Source: Ancistrus triradiatus (taxonomy: Eukaryota; Chordata; Actinopteri; Siluriformes; Loricariidae). From it: 64,000 nt of DNA. Numbering within the stretch: position 1 is the stretch's first letter; the number at the start of each line of letters is the position of its first letter. The stretch spans positions 1 through 64,000 of the forward strand of contig JAJAGP010002215.1 in the NCBI GenBank assembly GCA_025084515.1, written 5' to 3'. The notes beneath the pieces are model-generated. The model worked only from the letters and a program-made list of their open reading frames with translations. It had not been told where the DNA came from and did no database searches. This document shows positions 33,902 to 44,419 of this stretch, piece by piece. Position numbers and translations under genes: made by a program.

Positions 33902-34053
33902 TGTGTACGGGCACAGAAAACAAACTGAGCACCCTGTCAGATCTGGAACAGCAGTACCGGACCCTGCGTAAGTACTATGAGAACTGTGAGGTGGTAATGG
34001 GCAACCTGGAGATCACCAGCATCGACCGCAGCCGGGACCTCTCCTTTCTCAGG
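33902..34053 (+). CDS. erbb4: ErbB4 receptor tyrosine kinase, exon 2 (partial gene)
   Basis: This 152-bp exon encodes the first part of extracellular domain I (receptor L domain) of ErbB4, the neuregulin-binding EGFR-family receptor at the plasma membrane. The two leading bases complete a split codon, followed by 50 codons from TGT (Cys) to AGG (Arg). Visible landmarks are the N-terminal Cys at codon 1, the segment LSDLEQQYRTLRKYYENCEV with the second Cys at codon 28, VMGNLEITSI, and RDLSFLR at the end. These match ErbB4 better than EGFR, ErbB2 or ErbB3, as I remember those sequences. A pyrimidine-rich tract ending in CGCAG precedes the exon and GTAGGC follows. The length of 152 bp and the phase (two bases, then whole codons) are those of exon 2 in ERBB genes. 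Differences from mammals are conservative. The rest of the gene lies outside the window; erbb4a versus erbb4b is undecided. Confidence 0.95.
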
Positions 34054-34059
34054 GTAGGC
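34054..34059 (+). promoter_or_regulatory. Splice donor of erbb4 exon 2 (GTAGGC)
   Basis: GTAGGC follows CTCAGG. The +4 and +5 positions (G, G) are less typical than GTAAGT, so the site is moderately strong. Placing the cut before this GT gives exactly 152 bp. Confidence 0.8.
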
Positions 34060-34181
34060 ACTTTGCAATTATGATTTCAGTACAATGCTCTCAGGAATGC
34101 AATGCTTTATATATGGAAGACATATTAATAGATACCTACTCCTAAAATCAAATCTAAGGAAAGTCACAACAGGCACTAATG

Positions 34182-34524
34182 CAGCAGCCGTTCCCACAAT
34201 GGGGGTACGGCAAGGCAAATAAATGAGCAATTTTGTGCAGAGGCGCAATTTTGAGAAAATACGTTGAAAGCAATGAAAGCTCTTATAGAGGAAAAAATTT
34301 AAAATACATAATGCATGTCACTTTTAATAATTCCACTCTAAAGGTAATTTGTTGCTTCAGTTTTGTTCGGTTAGAAGTTTCAGTTTTGTATGAATTGCAG
34401 TGTTTAAAATAATTTCCCATGGACTTTGCAAGCAAAATATGTGTACACGTGTCGGAGTGAGAGGGCTCAAAAGTATTCGTATCTACAAAAGGGGGGCACT
34501 GCAGGAAAAGTTTGGGAACCACTG
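34182..34524. mobile_element. hAT-like short element just downstream of the exon
   Basis: The left end 'cagccgttcccac' and the right end 'gtttgggaaccactg' form inverted repeats of the hAT type (CAGTGGTTCCCAA). Imperfect 8-bp duplications 'cactaatg' and 'cactaggg' flank it. The interior 'cagttttgtatgaatt' recurs at 21542. No coding. Confidence 0.65.
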
Positions 34525-34532
34525 CACTAGGG

Positions 34533-35119
34533 GTCAGAGATGTGTACCCTCAGATTCCTGTTTATGGCCTATCTGCCTCAAGATTCATTTAGATGTGTGT
34601 TTTGATCACCATTGCTGTAAAACCCGGTTATTACTCTAGCCTTCCTTGAATAACAAGATACAGTATATGAGGCATGACCTAGATAAACAGAATTAATGAA
34701 GTCTGATCAAATAAATATAAATATGGGCATGGACTGTGGGTGTGCTATGTACATTTGTCTTGCGTTAATTTTGTAATGTATTCTGGTTTTGGCTTGTTTA
34801 CTCATCATTGTTAAGCTTGGATTAGTAATTAATGACCAAATGCTGCATGTTCAAATCCCAACACCAACCAGCTTTCAGGTCTTTAACCCCTGTCTAACAC
34901 CAACCTATTCTACCTGGGATATGGAAAGAGAAGAGTTGTACTTTAAAAACACCAATTTCTCAATGGGTTTTAGCTAGAAACTTTTCTTGACCTCTATTCC
35001 ATAGAAAGTACGATGTTAGAACACACAATCGAAGGGATTTTAGGGGTTACGGATATGCTCAAAGGCATAATACTGTAACTGCTGCACCAACACAAATATA
35101 ATATAAATGTTTTGGTTAT
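34533..35119. other. Intron 2 sequence with no recognised feature
   Basis: No repeat or exon recognised. Confidence 0.4.
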
Positions 35120-35480
35120 GACATAGCTTTAATTTGTCATAACATATCTATTTTGAAGGGAATTAGTCTGTGTGGGAACGCCAGCTCTTCCTTTGAGGAA
35201 TTCATTAATGTAGATGCCACGTCACAGCATGTTTCCTCATAATCCTATTGCTAAGTTTCTGCACATCAGTCTATTTTAATTTCTCTTAGCAAAGTTTCAC
35301 ATAAATCTACAAGAACAAAGTCATAATTGAATAGATTTCTTCACATTAGCTGAGACAGTTGTTCACGTCATGCTGTTAAAGGTAATAAGATGTGACAGAA
35401 CCGTCATGAAGGGACTTTTTCTGGTGACTGGTGGGGTTGTGTTTCTCATGAATACGATGCAAATCGTTTTGATGAAAGAT
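35120..35480. other. Repeat-free block, possible conserved noncoding element
   Basis: AT-rich but complex, with no transposon words. Motif-like stretches such as 'gaattcattaatgtag' and 'tgccacgtcacagcatg' are present. Conservation is only inferred. Confidence 0.3.
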
Positions 35481-35844
35481 GCAATAAAAGCTGTATTGCA
35501 CTGCACATCCTCCTGGGACCATTTTGTCTGATAGAACGTAGATGTTTGGTGTTAAAAATCACTTCTTATATCATGCGCAAAACTATGCATTGATGGGTAC
35601 TACACATTTAATATTAGCACACCATTATATGGAGAGAGCTGAATTAAATAAACAACACAGTACAAGACAAGGAGGTCTAATCGAAGCAACTTAATCACAG
35701 GTGAGTTCTATTAGGTTTATGTGCTTTGAATTATGAACTATAAGCTGTGGAAGGGCTCTGACAGTTAGCACTTTGATTTGAGAGAAGCCAAAGCAATGTG
35801 AGAGAGACCAAATGGAGCTGGCTTCTCAGAAAAAGTAGGTCTGT

Positions 35845-36005
35845 GTGGAGTCTGTATGTCCTCCCCATGTCCAGTTGGGTTTACTCCAGGTACTCCGGTT
35901 CCTCCCACGGTCCAAAAACAGGCATTAGGTTAGTTGATGATGGTATATGGGCCTAGTGTGAGAGTATATAACTAGTTTTGATGAAACCTTGTGCTTGTTG
36001 TGAAA
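35845..36005 (-). repeat. FR repeat, reverse fragment
   Basis: 'gtgtggagtctgtatgtcc', 'gggtttactccaggtactccgg', 'caggcattaggttagttga' match the FR core in reverse. Confidence 0.7.
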
Positions 36006-36099
36006 TGTTTCACAGAATGTAATGCAGATGTTAAACTGTGCATACCTGTAAGCACCAGGATAGCCGCATGGGGCAAACCCTTTCCAGATAATGTCCCCA

Positions 36100-36236
36100 A
36101 GTGTCAGGATGATAATACCTCTATACACCCTACTAAAATTCTTCAAGCGTTGTTTGATGAACATCAGGATGAAATCAGATTCCTCCTATGGTCTTCACAT
36201 TCATCAGATTTAAGTGTCATTGAATCTTCTGGAGCA
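36100..36236 (+). mobile_element. Possible Tc1 transposase scrap
   Basis: The plus strand reads ..FLLWSSHSSDLSVIESSG, reminiscent of the W-(P)-SPDL-(NP)IE region around the catalytic Glu of Tc1 transposases. Short and weak. It abuts the TcB copy at 36241. Confidence 0.35.
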
Positions 36237-36240
36237 TCAA

Positions 36241-37105
36241 GTGGTGCTTGAAAGCTTGTGAAACCTTTAGAATGTTCTATGTTTCTGCATAAATATGACC
36301 TAAAATATCATATTTTGCCCTGAAGTCTTAACAGTAGACAAAGAGAACCTAATTAAATAAAAATTTTATACTTGTTTATTTATTATTCAGGGAAATGATC
36401 CAATATTACACCTGTGAGTAGCAAAAGTATGCGAACCACTAGGAATAGCACTTAAATTGAAGGTGCATTCAATCGTTTGGATAACAGTAAGACATGAGTG
36501 AGCACACTGTTGTAATTTCAAAAATAGGGATCTGTCAGAGTCTAATCTTCACAACACGTTTGTGGAATTGCATCATGGTGCGACCAAAAAAGCCTCAGAA
36601 AAAGAGTTGATGCTCATCAGGCTGGTAAAGATTACAAATCCATATGAGCTCCCCAGTGCCATTGTCAGACAGATTGAGGAATATCAAGACCATTGTTACT
36701 TGGTCGACCAACAAATAATACTTCAAGAGCAAGGCATGTAATAGTCTGAAAGGTCACAATGGAATGCGGGTAACTTCTAAGCAGCTAAAAGCCTCTCTCA
36801 CACTGTGTAATGTTAATGTTCATTAGTGCACCATGAAGAGAACACTGAACAACAATGGTGTACATGATAGGGTTACATAGAATATGTCACTGCTCTACTG
36901 TCCATCGTGTGGCACATGAATAATCCAGAAGACTGTTGGGGTCTTCACACTGCATCCAGCATAATAACCTTATCCCTTCTCTGAAACATGGTGGTGGTAG
37001 TATCATGGTTTTTGCCTGTTTTGCTGCATCTGGGTGACGACAGCTTGTCAAGATGGACGGAATAATGAATTCTGAATTCTACCAGCAAATCCTGGTATAA
37101 ATAAG
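36241..37105 (+). mobile_element. Tc1-like TcB copy, 3'-truncated
   Basis: Begins 'agtggtgcttgaaagcttgtg', continues with the TcB leader, then the start region 'catggtgcgaccaaaaaagcc' at 36575 and a broken transposase. The block 'aacatggtggtggtagtatcatggtttttgcctgttttgctgcatctggg' (GGGSIM-F) is readable. It ends near 'taccagcaaatcctgg'. Stops and frameshifts throughout. Confidence 0.82.
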
Positions 37106-37790
37106 TCACTTTATTACAATGGATCATGCTGAACAAAGTATATAAGTAAGTTCTTGTTACTGACTGTTAGCCTTTCCCTCAGACCTTTCCACAGGGGTCA
37201 TGAGGCTGTACATTTGATTGGACTCCCTCATTTCCTTGTAATTATTGCTGAAATGGCAGTTGGACTGTTGACATTTCATTGACATCTTTACATACTTTAC
37301 AGGTTTGTACCAACTCTCACTCAAAAAAAACAGAATGCATTAAGGATGATCTACATATTAGAAGCATGATACCAACATCCCCTTTTCCCCCTGGCACTGC
37401 CAAATATATCCTTTTACCGCAAGCAACAAAATCCAAATTGAAATTGTACCTATCAGACCTGGCCCAAAAACAGAGACTAATGCTTGCAGTAGTTCCAATA
37501 GGTGTATTAATAAACAGAGCAGAGCAGGCAGGGATCAGGCAGAAATGAGGTCAGAAGAGCAGGCAGGAGGTCAAAACACACATCAGTCTGACTGGAGGTC
37601 ACGTGCAAGGGTTGAGACAGGCCGGTAGTACGGAACCGTGGCAAGAATTCAAAACCGGAAAACTAGCAAACCAGGAGGGTGACTCCTGCAGCTCAGCAGA
37701 AACCATACTTCTTAAATAAAGATCCTAAATGAGGAACAGGTGTTGGGAATCTAGAATGAGAGAGAATTAGAGCGAGGCAGAGAGGAGTCC
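37106..37790. other. Intron 2 sequence, unclassified, repeat-like at its end
   Basis: No clear element in 37106-37500. From about 37500 on, the phrases 'gcagggatcaggcagaa' and 'aggaacaggtgttgggaat' look like an interspersed repeat of unknown class. Confidence 0.35.
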
Positions 37791-37865
37791 AGGCTGGCGG
37801 TTTGTGTGAGTGAGGAGTGACGGGAACTGGAGTACTGGGAAGCAGGAGAAAGGCTTGAGGCATGA
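37791..37865. repeat. 75-bp direct repeat, left copy
   Basis: 'aggctggcggtttgtgtgag' to 'aggcttgaggcatga' recurs at 39407-39482 with about ten differences. Together they bracket the TcB stack exactly. Confidence 0.9.
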
Positions 37866-38536
37866 TCGTATATTTCTACCAAAATAAAATATCATATCAC
37901 TGAAGTCCTAAATGTAGATAAGGAGAACTCAAGCAAATGAGGCAATGATGTTATACTGATCACTTATTTATTGAGGGAAGTTATCCATTATTACATCAGT
38001 GAGTTGCAAAAAGTTTGATTAGTTTAATTTGATTAGTTTAACTATCAGGCATGCGTGGGCAGACTGTTGCATTGTCAAGAACAGGGATTTATCAGAGTCT
38101 GATCTGTACAATTTGTGGAATTGTAACATGGTACGAACAAAAACTCCCAGAAAAAAGAATTGTTGATGCTTACCAGGCTGTAAAAAGATTACAAACCCAT
38201 CTCTAAAGAGTTTGGATTCCACGATTCTTTAGTCATACAGACCGAGGTATTTCAAGAGCGTTGTTACTTGGTCTACCAGCAAATATCACTCCAAGAGCAA
38301 GGCCTGTAATAGTCTGCTAGGAACTAGGAACCGCAAAGTAGCCTATGGTAACTTAGGCCTCTAAAACCTCTCTCACACTGTCTAATATTAATGTTCACCA
38401 GTCCACCATGAGGAGAACACTGAACAACAATGGTGTTCATGGTAAAGTTACAAAGAGTACAAAGTCACTGCTCTTGAAAAGGGCATTGCTGCCCAGCATA
38501 TGGACATTCGACAAGGCTACTATAAGAGCTTTATGT

Positions 38537-38735
38537 GGCTGTGGTAGCCTAGAGGATAAGATACTGGACTATGGACCAGAAGGTCCAGGGTTCAAATCCC
38601 ACCTCTGCCAAGCTGCCACTGTTGGGTCCTTGAGCAAGGCCCTTAACCCACAATTGCTTGGATTGTAAGACTGTATCAATTGTAAGTCGCTCTGGATAAG
38701 GGCATCTGCTAAATGCTGTAAATGTAATGTAAATG
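38537..38735 (+). mobile_element. tRNA-derived SINE inserted in TcB
   Basis: 'ggctgtggtagcctagagg' starts the tRNA-like head, with an intact B box 'ggttcaaatcc' and a full tail. The six bases 'ttatgt' occur on both sides (38531-38536 and 38736-38741) and look like a target-site duplication. Confidence 0.92.
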
Positions 38736-38811
38736 TTATGTTTTAAATGATAAGCATGATGTATGGAGAAAGAAAAACACTGCATTCCAGCAGAAGAACA
38801 TTATCCCATCT

Positions 38812-39229
38812 AGAATGTAGAGCTGAAGGCAACTGAACGACTTCTTGGTTGTTGAAGACGTTTCACCTTTCATCTGAAAGGTTTCTTCAGTTTTAGAATC
38901 TTATGGGGAATCCCAGGTATTCAACTCTAGTGGGATTGTCACCTTGGGGGTGGTCACCTGAGAGTTCTTGACCCACCCTGTCAATACATGAGTTGTTAGG
39001 ATCACAGGAGCCAAGGTGTGACCCAATAGTGAGTCTTTGCCCCATCCTGCCATCATGTGAGTTGTTAGAGTCACATGGGTCGAGTTGTAAATGGGGGTTA
39101 AAGGAAGGGATGTCAAGACTGCTTTGTAGGTGGCTGACGAAATAAACCACCTTCTCTGTTCAATGATGGTTGTTCTCTCAAACCAGTCTTCTCTGTCCAA
39201 AATGTGAACATTAAATAAGACTAAAGTTA
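38812..39229. mobile_element. Retroelement-like insert in TcB
   Basis: 'ttgttgaagacgtttcacctttcatctgaaaggtttcttcagtt' is a phrase found at the ends of some fish retroelements (I recall Penelope-like ones, not certain). It is followed by an imperfect tandem 'tcacctgagagttcttgac..' / 'tgtgacccaatagtgagtctttgcccc' type sequence. No reverse-transcriptase motif seen. Confidence 0.45.
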
Positions 39230-39406
39230 ATTTTGGCCAAGTCAAAGTACTGACCTTAATCCAATAGTACTGAAATGTAAGACTGGGTAATTATCCTAAA
39301 AAATAAGTAACCAAGTATAATATTTTGTATCATTTGTTAAACTGGGTTCTCTTCATCTACTTTTAGGACTTGAGTGAAAGTCTGGTGTTTTAGATCACAC
39401 GCAGAA

Positions 39407-39482
39407 AGGCTGGGGAAGTGTGTGAGTGGCGAGTGACGGGAACTAGAGTACTGGGAAGCAGGCGAAAGGGCTTGAGGCATGA
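39407..39482. repeat. 75-bp direct repeat, right copy
   Basis: Second copy of 37791-37865, directly following the right edge of the TcB stack. Confidence 0.9.
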
Positions 39483-39589
39483 CAGCACTATTACCTTTGG
39501 CACCCCGCAAAGATAATTTACCAGTGTGGCTCCAGTTAGAGGTGAGCTGGCGTCGATAAACTGAGGAAAATCGCCTTTTCCAACATAAC

Positions 39590-40600
39590 ATGCAGGACAA
39601 AGTGTTTTAAAGTGCTAGTTGCCGACTCCCTAGCCCCTCTCTCAGGCCTTTCCCAGTGAGAGCATGACACCAGCATGGCAGGGGCTGACACGTGTCATGT
39701 TTGCACAAATAGCAATCATCCTAGTGGACCGTCAATGTCTTTCATTGTCTTGAGGCTGCTTCTTCTTGCAGGTTAATTGAACATGCTAATTGAGAACACG
39801 GGAAGCCAAACAGCAGGGAAAGAGGGCAGGCGTGAGTGTATTTTTGGTAAGATTATTAGTATTTTTAAAGCACATTAATAACGCCCTTCCCAGAGGCCCT
39901 GGCAGTGTTTAGGGAAAACTTCACCTTGAGGAAGAAAGGAAGGAGAAGGCGAGGGTAAAGATCTCTGCACCTGTTTGCTGCCTGTCTCCAAGGTAATGGA
40001 AGCTGGTGCTTTATTTTTAAAGATAGCAAGAGATTGATGGCTGCCTCCCAAAAAGCCAGAACAGCTCTGGTGTTAAATGGAGTCCATCTTCCTGACTGCC
40101 TCTGGGGCTGATGAATTAAGCCATCCATATGATTAAGATCTGTAATTCAGCCCTCACAGCAACCATATATTTCTCTTGCCTTCTATTTCTGCTCAGGCCC
40201 TGTAGCTTGGGGTGGGTATAAAATTTTCCTTTTCCAATTTTTTTTTTTGCTATTGAGAGGACTGATCGGAGATTTTGCTGCTCATTCCGGCTCTTTTTCC
40301 AAGCATATTTGAGATCCGCAGCCCACGCGAACTGACCCACAGCTTAATAGCCGTATTCATTCTTCCATCCTGGAGTAATCTGCATTAGCCGTGATGCTGA
40401 GATGCTGGCTTAGCGCTCTTCTCCTACAGTAGTTAATGAGCTGATGTGTGGTTAATTAGTTGCCATCATTTTCAGGCAGAAACTGTAAATATTTCCATTA
40501 TCATCTCATCATCATTAGGCTGACGATTATGGACGAGTCTGGAGTGAGCACAGATGAGATTTATGTGTGACTTTTTTTCCAGTCAGAAATGGGAGTGACA
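39590..40600. other. Long repeat-free block, possible conserved noncoding cluster
   Basis: About 1 kb without transposon signatures. It has complex sequence, several AT-rich cores ('agttaatgagctgatgtgtggttaattag', 'catttgag') and GC-rich words ('cgcagcccacgcgaactgacc'). It is the longest clean stretch in the window and a reasonable candidate for regulatory sequence of erbb4. Confidence 0.4.
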
Positions 40601-40619
40601 TTATGCCAAAACAAGGATT

Positions 40620-40790
40620 CACTCCAGGTTACTATGGTTTCCACTTTTCGACCATGAAGACATGCCAGTCAATGGACAGGCTACACTAAATTGCCCTTAT
40701 TTATGAGTGACATGTATTTGAGTAATAACGTGATAGACTGGCACCCTGACCTGGGTACATTCTCAGATTCTGTGCATTCTCAGATAGGCT
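40620..40790 (-). repeat. FR repeat, reverse fragment
   Basis: 'aggttactatggtttccac', 'aagacatgccagtcaatgg', 'gtgatagactggcaccctg' fit a decayed reverse FR copy. Confidence 0.55.
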
Positions 40791-40948
40791 TGGGGTGTAT
40801 CAGCATAATCAGTATAAAGTGGTTACTAAGGATAAACATATCAATACCAATGGACAGTGAGGGTCAAAAGTCTAAAGCCAGTTTTACACTACAAGATTTT
40901 TACTCCGATTTTAGTCCTAATTCTCTGGCCAGGAATGTAGGACACACA

Positions 40949-40956
40949 CACACATA

Positions 40957-41009
<53 letters not shown>

Positions 41010-41040
41010 GTGTATATATATGTATGTATATACACACACA
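40949..41040. repeat. (CA)n-(TA)n-(CA)n microsatellite
   Basis: A (TA) run of over 60 bp bounded by CA tracts. Confidence 0.97.
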
Positions 41041-41910
41041 CTAGGGCTGGGTGATATATCGAGTTTTTAAGATATATCGATATATTTTCATACGAGATAT
41101 GTGATAAGACAATATCGATATAGTTTATCTGACCAGCCCTGTATGCTTTGATGGAATGGAGGGACACAGCCATGAGGCAAGCTTAGGAAGAGTTGATGGT
41201 TGGTTAAAATTAAAACCGTAGCTCAGTAATTTAAAGACGTTTTGGATTCAAAGTGTCAGATGAGCAACAGGAAAATGTATTCTGTTCAGAATGCTGAAAA
41301 CCAGTTATAAACATAGGTTCGATCACGACTAATCTCTTCCGCAATTTACAGCTGCGCCACAAAGTGCAATACGAAGCACTAAACTGTGCCCTGCCCCGAA
41401 TGGATCCTTTTCAGCCTCCTGCCCCGAAACACACCGAGTTACAAATCTCGTAAAGCTGTGCTGAGCCTTATGAAAGGAAACGTGTGAAGTGGAGCAGCAG
41501 TACAAAAGCAGTGCCCTATCCTATAGCCAGATACATTTGATATTTGAAGCGGGAGTAATATTGTCAAAGCGATGCAACTGAACTGAGCGATGCAACTGAA
41601 GTGGCTAAGAATGCAGTGTTTTGGTCACAGATTTTATTTGGCCATTGTTAAGTGCAATATTGAATTAAAAAAATACATTACTATGGTGATTCTCAGAAAA
41701 CTGTTCACAGTAAGGACCACACAGGGCTAATATGCCATTGACTACAAGTTTAGGCTTATAGAGCTACCCCTTCTGAAATGTTAAGTTAGTTAAATCAGAT
41801 TTGTTGGGTGTGTGTGTGTGTGCGTGTGTGTGTATTAGACTTGGAGATAGGTAGTGAATGAGAGATGTATCGAGATCTATGTCGTGTATCGCGATATGAT
41901 TATGATATGC
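41041..41910. mobile_element. hAT-like element fragments ('ctagggctgggtgatatatcg' type)
   Basis: The left part at 41041-41125 has 'ctagggctgggtgatatatcg' and AT-rich 'gatatatcgatat' text typical of short hAT elements. A matching 'tatcgagatct..cgtgtatcgcgatatgattatgat' sits at 41868-41910, just before the TcG copy. The element's right terminus may have been removed there. Confidence 0.5.
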
Positions 41911-43463
41911 TTTTTTGCATGTTTGTCACACTTAAGTGTTTTGGAACCAATTTAAATATTAGTCAAAGACAACACAAGTAAGCCCAAAATGCAGTTTTTA
42001 AATGATGGTGTTTATTATTAAGGGAGAAAAAAATCCAAACCTACATGGTCCTGTGTGAAAAAGTCATTGCCCCCTCCCCCTTGTTAAAACATAACTTAAC
42101 TATTTATCACACCTGAGTTCACTGTCTCTAGCCACACCCAGGCCTGATTATTGCCACACCTGTTCTCAATCTGGACATCACTTAAATAGGACCTGCCTGA
42201 CAAAGTGAAGTACACCAAAAGATCCTTAAAAGCTACACATCATGCCGAGATCCAAAGAAATTCAGGAACAATTGAGAAAGAAAGTAATTGAGATCTATCC
42301 GTCTGGAAAGGGTTATAAAGCCATTTCTAAAGCTTTGGGACTCCTGCGAACCACAGTGAGAGCCATTATCCACAAAAGGTGAAGACATGGAACAGTGGTA
42401 ACCTTCCCAGGAGTGGCCGGCCGACCAAAGTTACCCCAAGAGTGCAGCGACGACTCATCCAAGACGTCACAAAAGACCCCACAACAACATCCAAAGAACT
42501 GCAGGCCTCACTTGAATCAGTTAAGGTCAGTGTTCATGTCTCCACCATAAGAAGAGACTGGGCAAAAATGGCCTGTATGGCAGAGTTCCAAGATGAAAAA
42601 CCATACTACTGAGCAAAAAGAACATTAACGCTCAGTAAATTTTTTCCAGAACACATCTTGATGATCCCAATGACTTTTGGGAAAACATTCTGTGGACTGA
42701 CGAGACAAAAGTTGAACTCTTTGGAAGGTGTGTCCCATTACATCTGGTGTAAAAGTAACACAGCATGTCAGAAACATTATAGCAGCAGTAAAATATGGGG
42801 GTGGTAGTGTGATGGTCTGGGGCTGTTTTGCTGCTTCAGGACCTGGAAGACTTGCTGTGATAAATGGAACTATGAATTCTGCTGTCTACCAAAAACTCCT
42901 GAAGGAGAATGTCCGGCCATCTGTTCGTGACCTCAAGCTGAAACGAACTTGGGTTCTGCAGCAGGACAATGATCCAAAACACAGCAGCAAGTCCACCTCT
43001 GAATGGCTGAAGAAAAACAAAATGAGAACTTTGGAGTGGCCTAGTCAAAGTCCTGACCTGAATCCTATCCTATGCTGTGTCATGACCTTAAAAGGCCGTT
43101 CCTGCTCAAACCCTCCAATGTGGCTGAATTACAACAATTCTCCAAAGACAAGAGGCCAAAGTTCCTCCACAACGCTGTAAAAGACTCATTACAAGTTATC
43201 ACAAGCGCTTGGTTGCAGTTGTTGCTGCTAAGGGTGGCCCAACCAGTTATTAGGTTTAGGGGGCAATCACTTTTTCACACAGGGCCATGTACGTTTGGAT
43301 TTTTTTGGTCAATTAATAATAAACACTTTCATTTATTGCATTTTGTGTTTACTTGTGTTATATTAATATTTCAATTGGTTTAATGATCTGAAACACTTAA
43401 TTGTGACAAACATGCAGAAAAATAGGAAATCAGGAATGGGGCAAACACTTTTTCACTCCACTG
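41911..43463 (+). mobile_element. Tc1-like element TcG, almost complete
   Basis: The right end 'gcaaacactttttcactccactg' is intact. The left starts a few tens of bases inside the inverted repeat ('gcatgtttgtcacacttaagtgtttt' pairs with 'aacacttaattgtgacaaacatgc' at 43392). The TA on the right has mutated to TG. Confidence 0.9.
42242..43253 (+). pseudogene. Tc1 transposase (TcG), inactivated
   Basis: ATG at 42242 gives MPRSKEIQEQLRKKVIEIYP and the helix-turn-helix, with a stop after HKR. A second frame has LPRSGRPTKVTPRVQRR (linker with the GRPR-like motif). The first catalytic Asp lies in 'ctgacgagacaaaagttgaa' (TDETKVE). The third part holds KYGGGSVMVWGCFAASGPGR, VLQQDNDPKH (second Asp) and LEWPSQSPDLNPI, where a frameshift hits next to the catalytic Glu. 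The last frame ends RVAQPVIRF/..SY-stop near 43253. At least four breaks. Confidence 0.9.
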
Positions 43464-43479
43464 TGCACTGTCCTTCACA

Positions 43480-44265
43480 TGTGCACTGGTTCTTGCAATG
43501 GAGGACAATTTTTTTTTTGTAGCAGGAACACGAGTGCCTGTACAACGTAAGTTCCAATATCTGCCACAACCAAATAGATAAGGAGAAAAGCTGAAGCCTT
43601 GAATCAACCAGGTGGGTTAAGAAAGCTAGATCGTTATCTGACTGATACTAGAACAGTAGCTCGCTCTGCTTTGATTCTTTTTTGTGTGTGGAGAAAGAGA
43701 ATAAAATGAGAGTGTACTTTTAGCTACATGTGCATTAATGGTTGCTTAGGTAGTTATTGCTGTAATTGTGTGGGTGTGTGTTGGGGCGAGAGAGAGAGCA
43801 AGCTGTTATACCTCCATGTTTACTCTGGGTCTGCTAGATAATGTGAGATACGTGTTTTGGGGTGTTTTCGTTTTGGTTGAGCACCAGGTTGAAGTTCTGT
43901 AGTGTGTCGTCCCTAGTCGTTTAGTGTGTGATGGGCATTGTTTTCCTCATTCTCCGTGAGAATCAGCAAAACTCGGTTTTCTCAGTCTGCACACCCATGC
44001 AAACATACAGTGGTGCTGAAGTTAAATGCAACAACCACAAAATGGCTACCAAACAGATTTGGGGAGACTCTGAAATGCAGAATATACTAGAGTGATCCTG
44101 TTGAGCTTTTGTGCTGTACTGCTTACCAAATGCTGATTGACAATTGACCAGGGATGCTCTAGGATATCATTGGGAAAGCTCTTTAGTATGACCCTTTTTC
44201 ATGCCCAGTGTTTGTTTGTGGAGACTGTGTTGTTGTATGCTTGATTAAATGCCCCTGCTGGCAGT
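43480..44265. other. Intron 2 sequence with no recognised feature
   Basis: No repeat identified apart from a T-run at 43511 and a GAGA run at 43788. Confidence 0.4.
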
Positions 44266-44268
44266 GGG

Positions 44269-44399
44269 TATCAATGATAAAGTCATAACCACTAATCAGT
44301 AGTGTCCACATAGGGAAGAAAGTGATCTTGCGGGGTAGTGTATGTATACCTGTACTATCAATGATAAAGTCATAACCACTAATCAGTAGTGTCCACATA
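44269..44399. repeat. Partial tandem duplication, 44-bp identical units, period 87
   Basis: 'tatcaatgataaagtcataa' to 'agtgtccacata' occurs identically at 44269-44312 and 44356-44399. The end 'gtccacatacttttag' after the second unit resembles a Tc1-type inverted-repeat end. Confidence 0.95.
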
Positions 44400-44419
44400 C
44401 TTTTAGACATGGAGTGCTA

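Larger units (their letters stand above)
37868..39405 (+). mobile_element. Tc1-like TcB copy split by a SINE and a second insert
   Basis: TcB sequence lies in three pieces: 37868-38535 (inner left repeat, leader and N-terminal transposase), 38742-38811 ('aaaaacactgcattccagcagaag..attatcccatct') and about 39230-39405 ('ttggccaagtcaaagtactgacctta' through the inner right repeat). Both outer ends are missing at nearly the same internal point: 'tatttctac' on the left, 'gcagaaa' on the right. Confidence 0.82.

Noticed and set aside
41045..41120. A regulatory hairpin
   Set aside because: The 'gatatatcgatat' symmetry is explained by the AT-rich end of a hAT-like short element next to a TA microsatellite.
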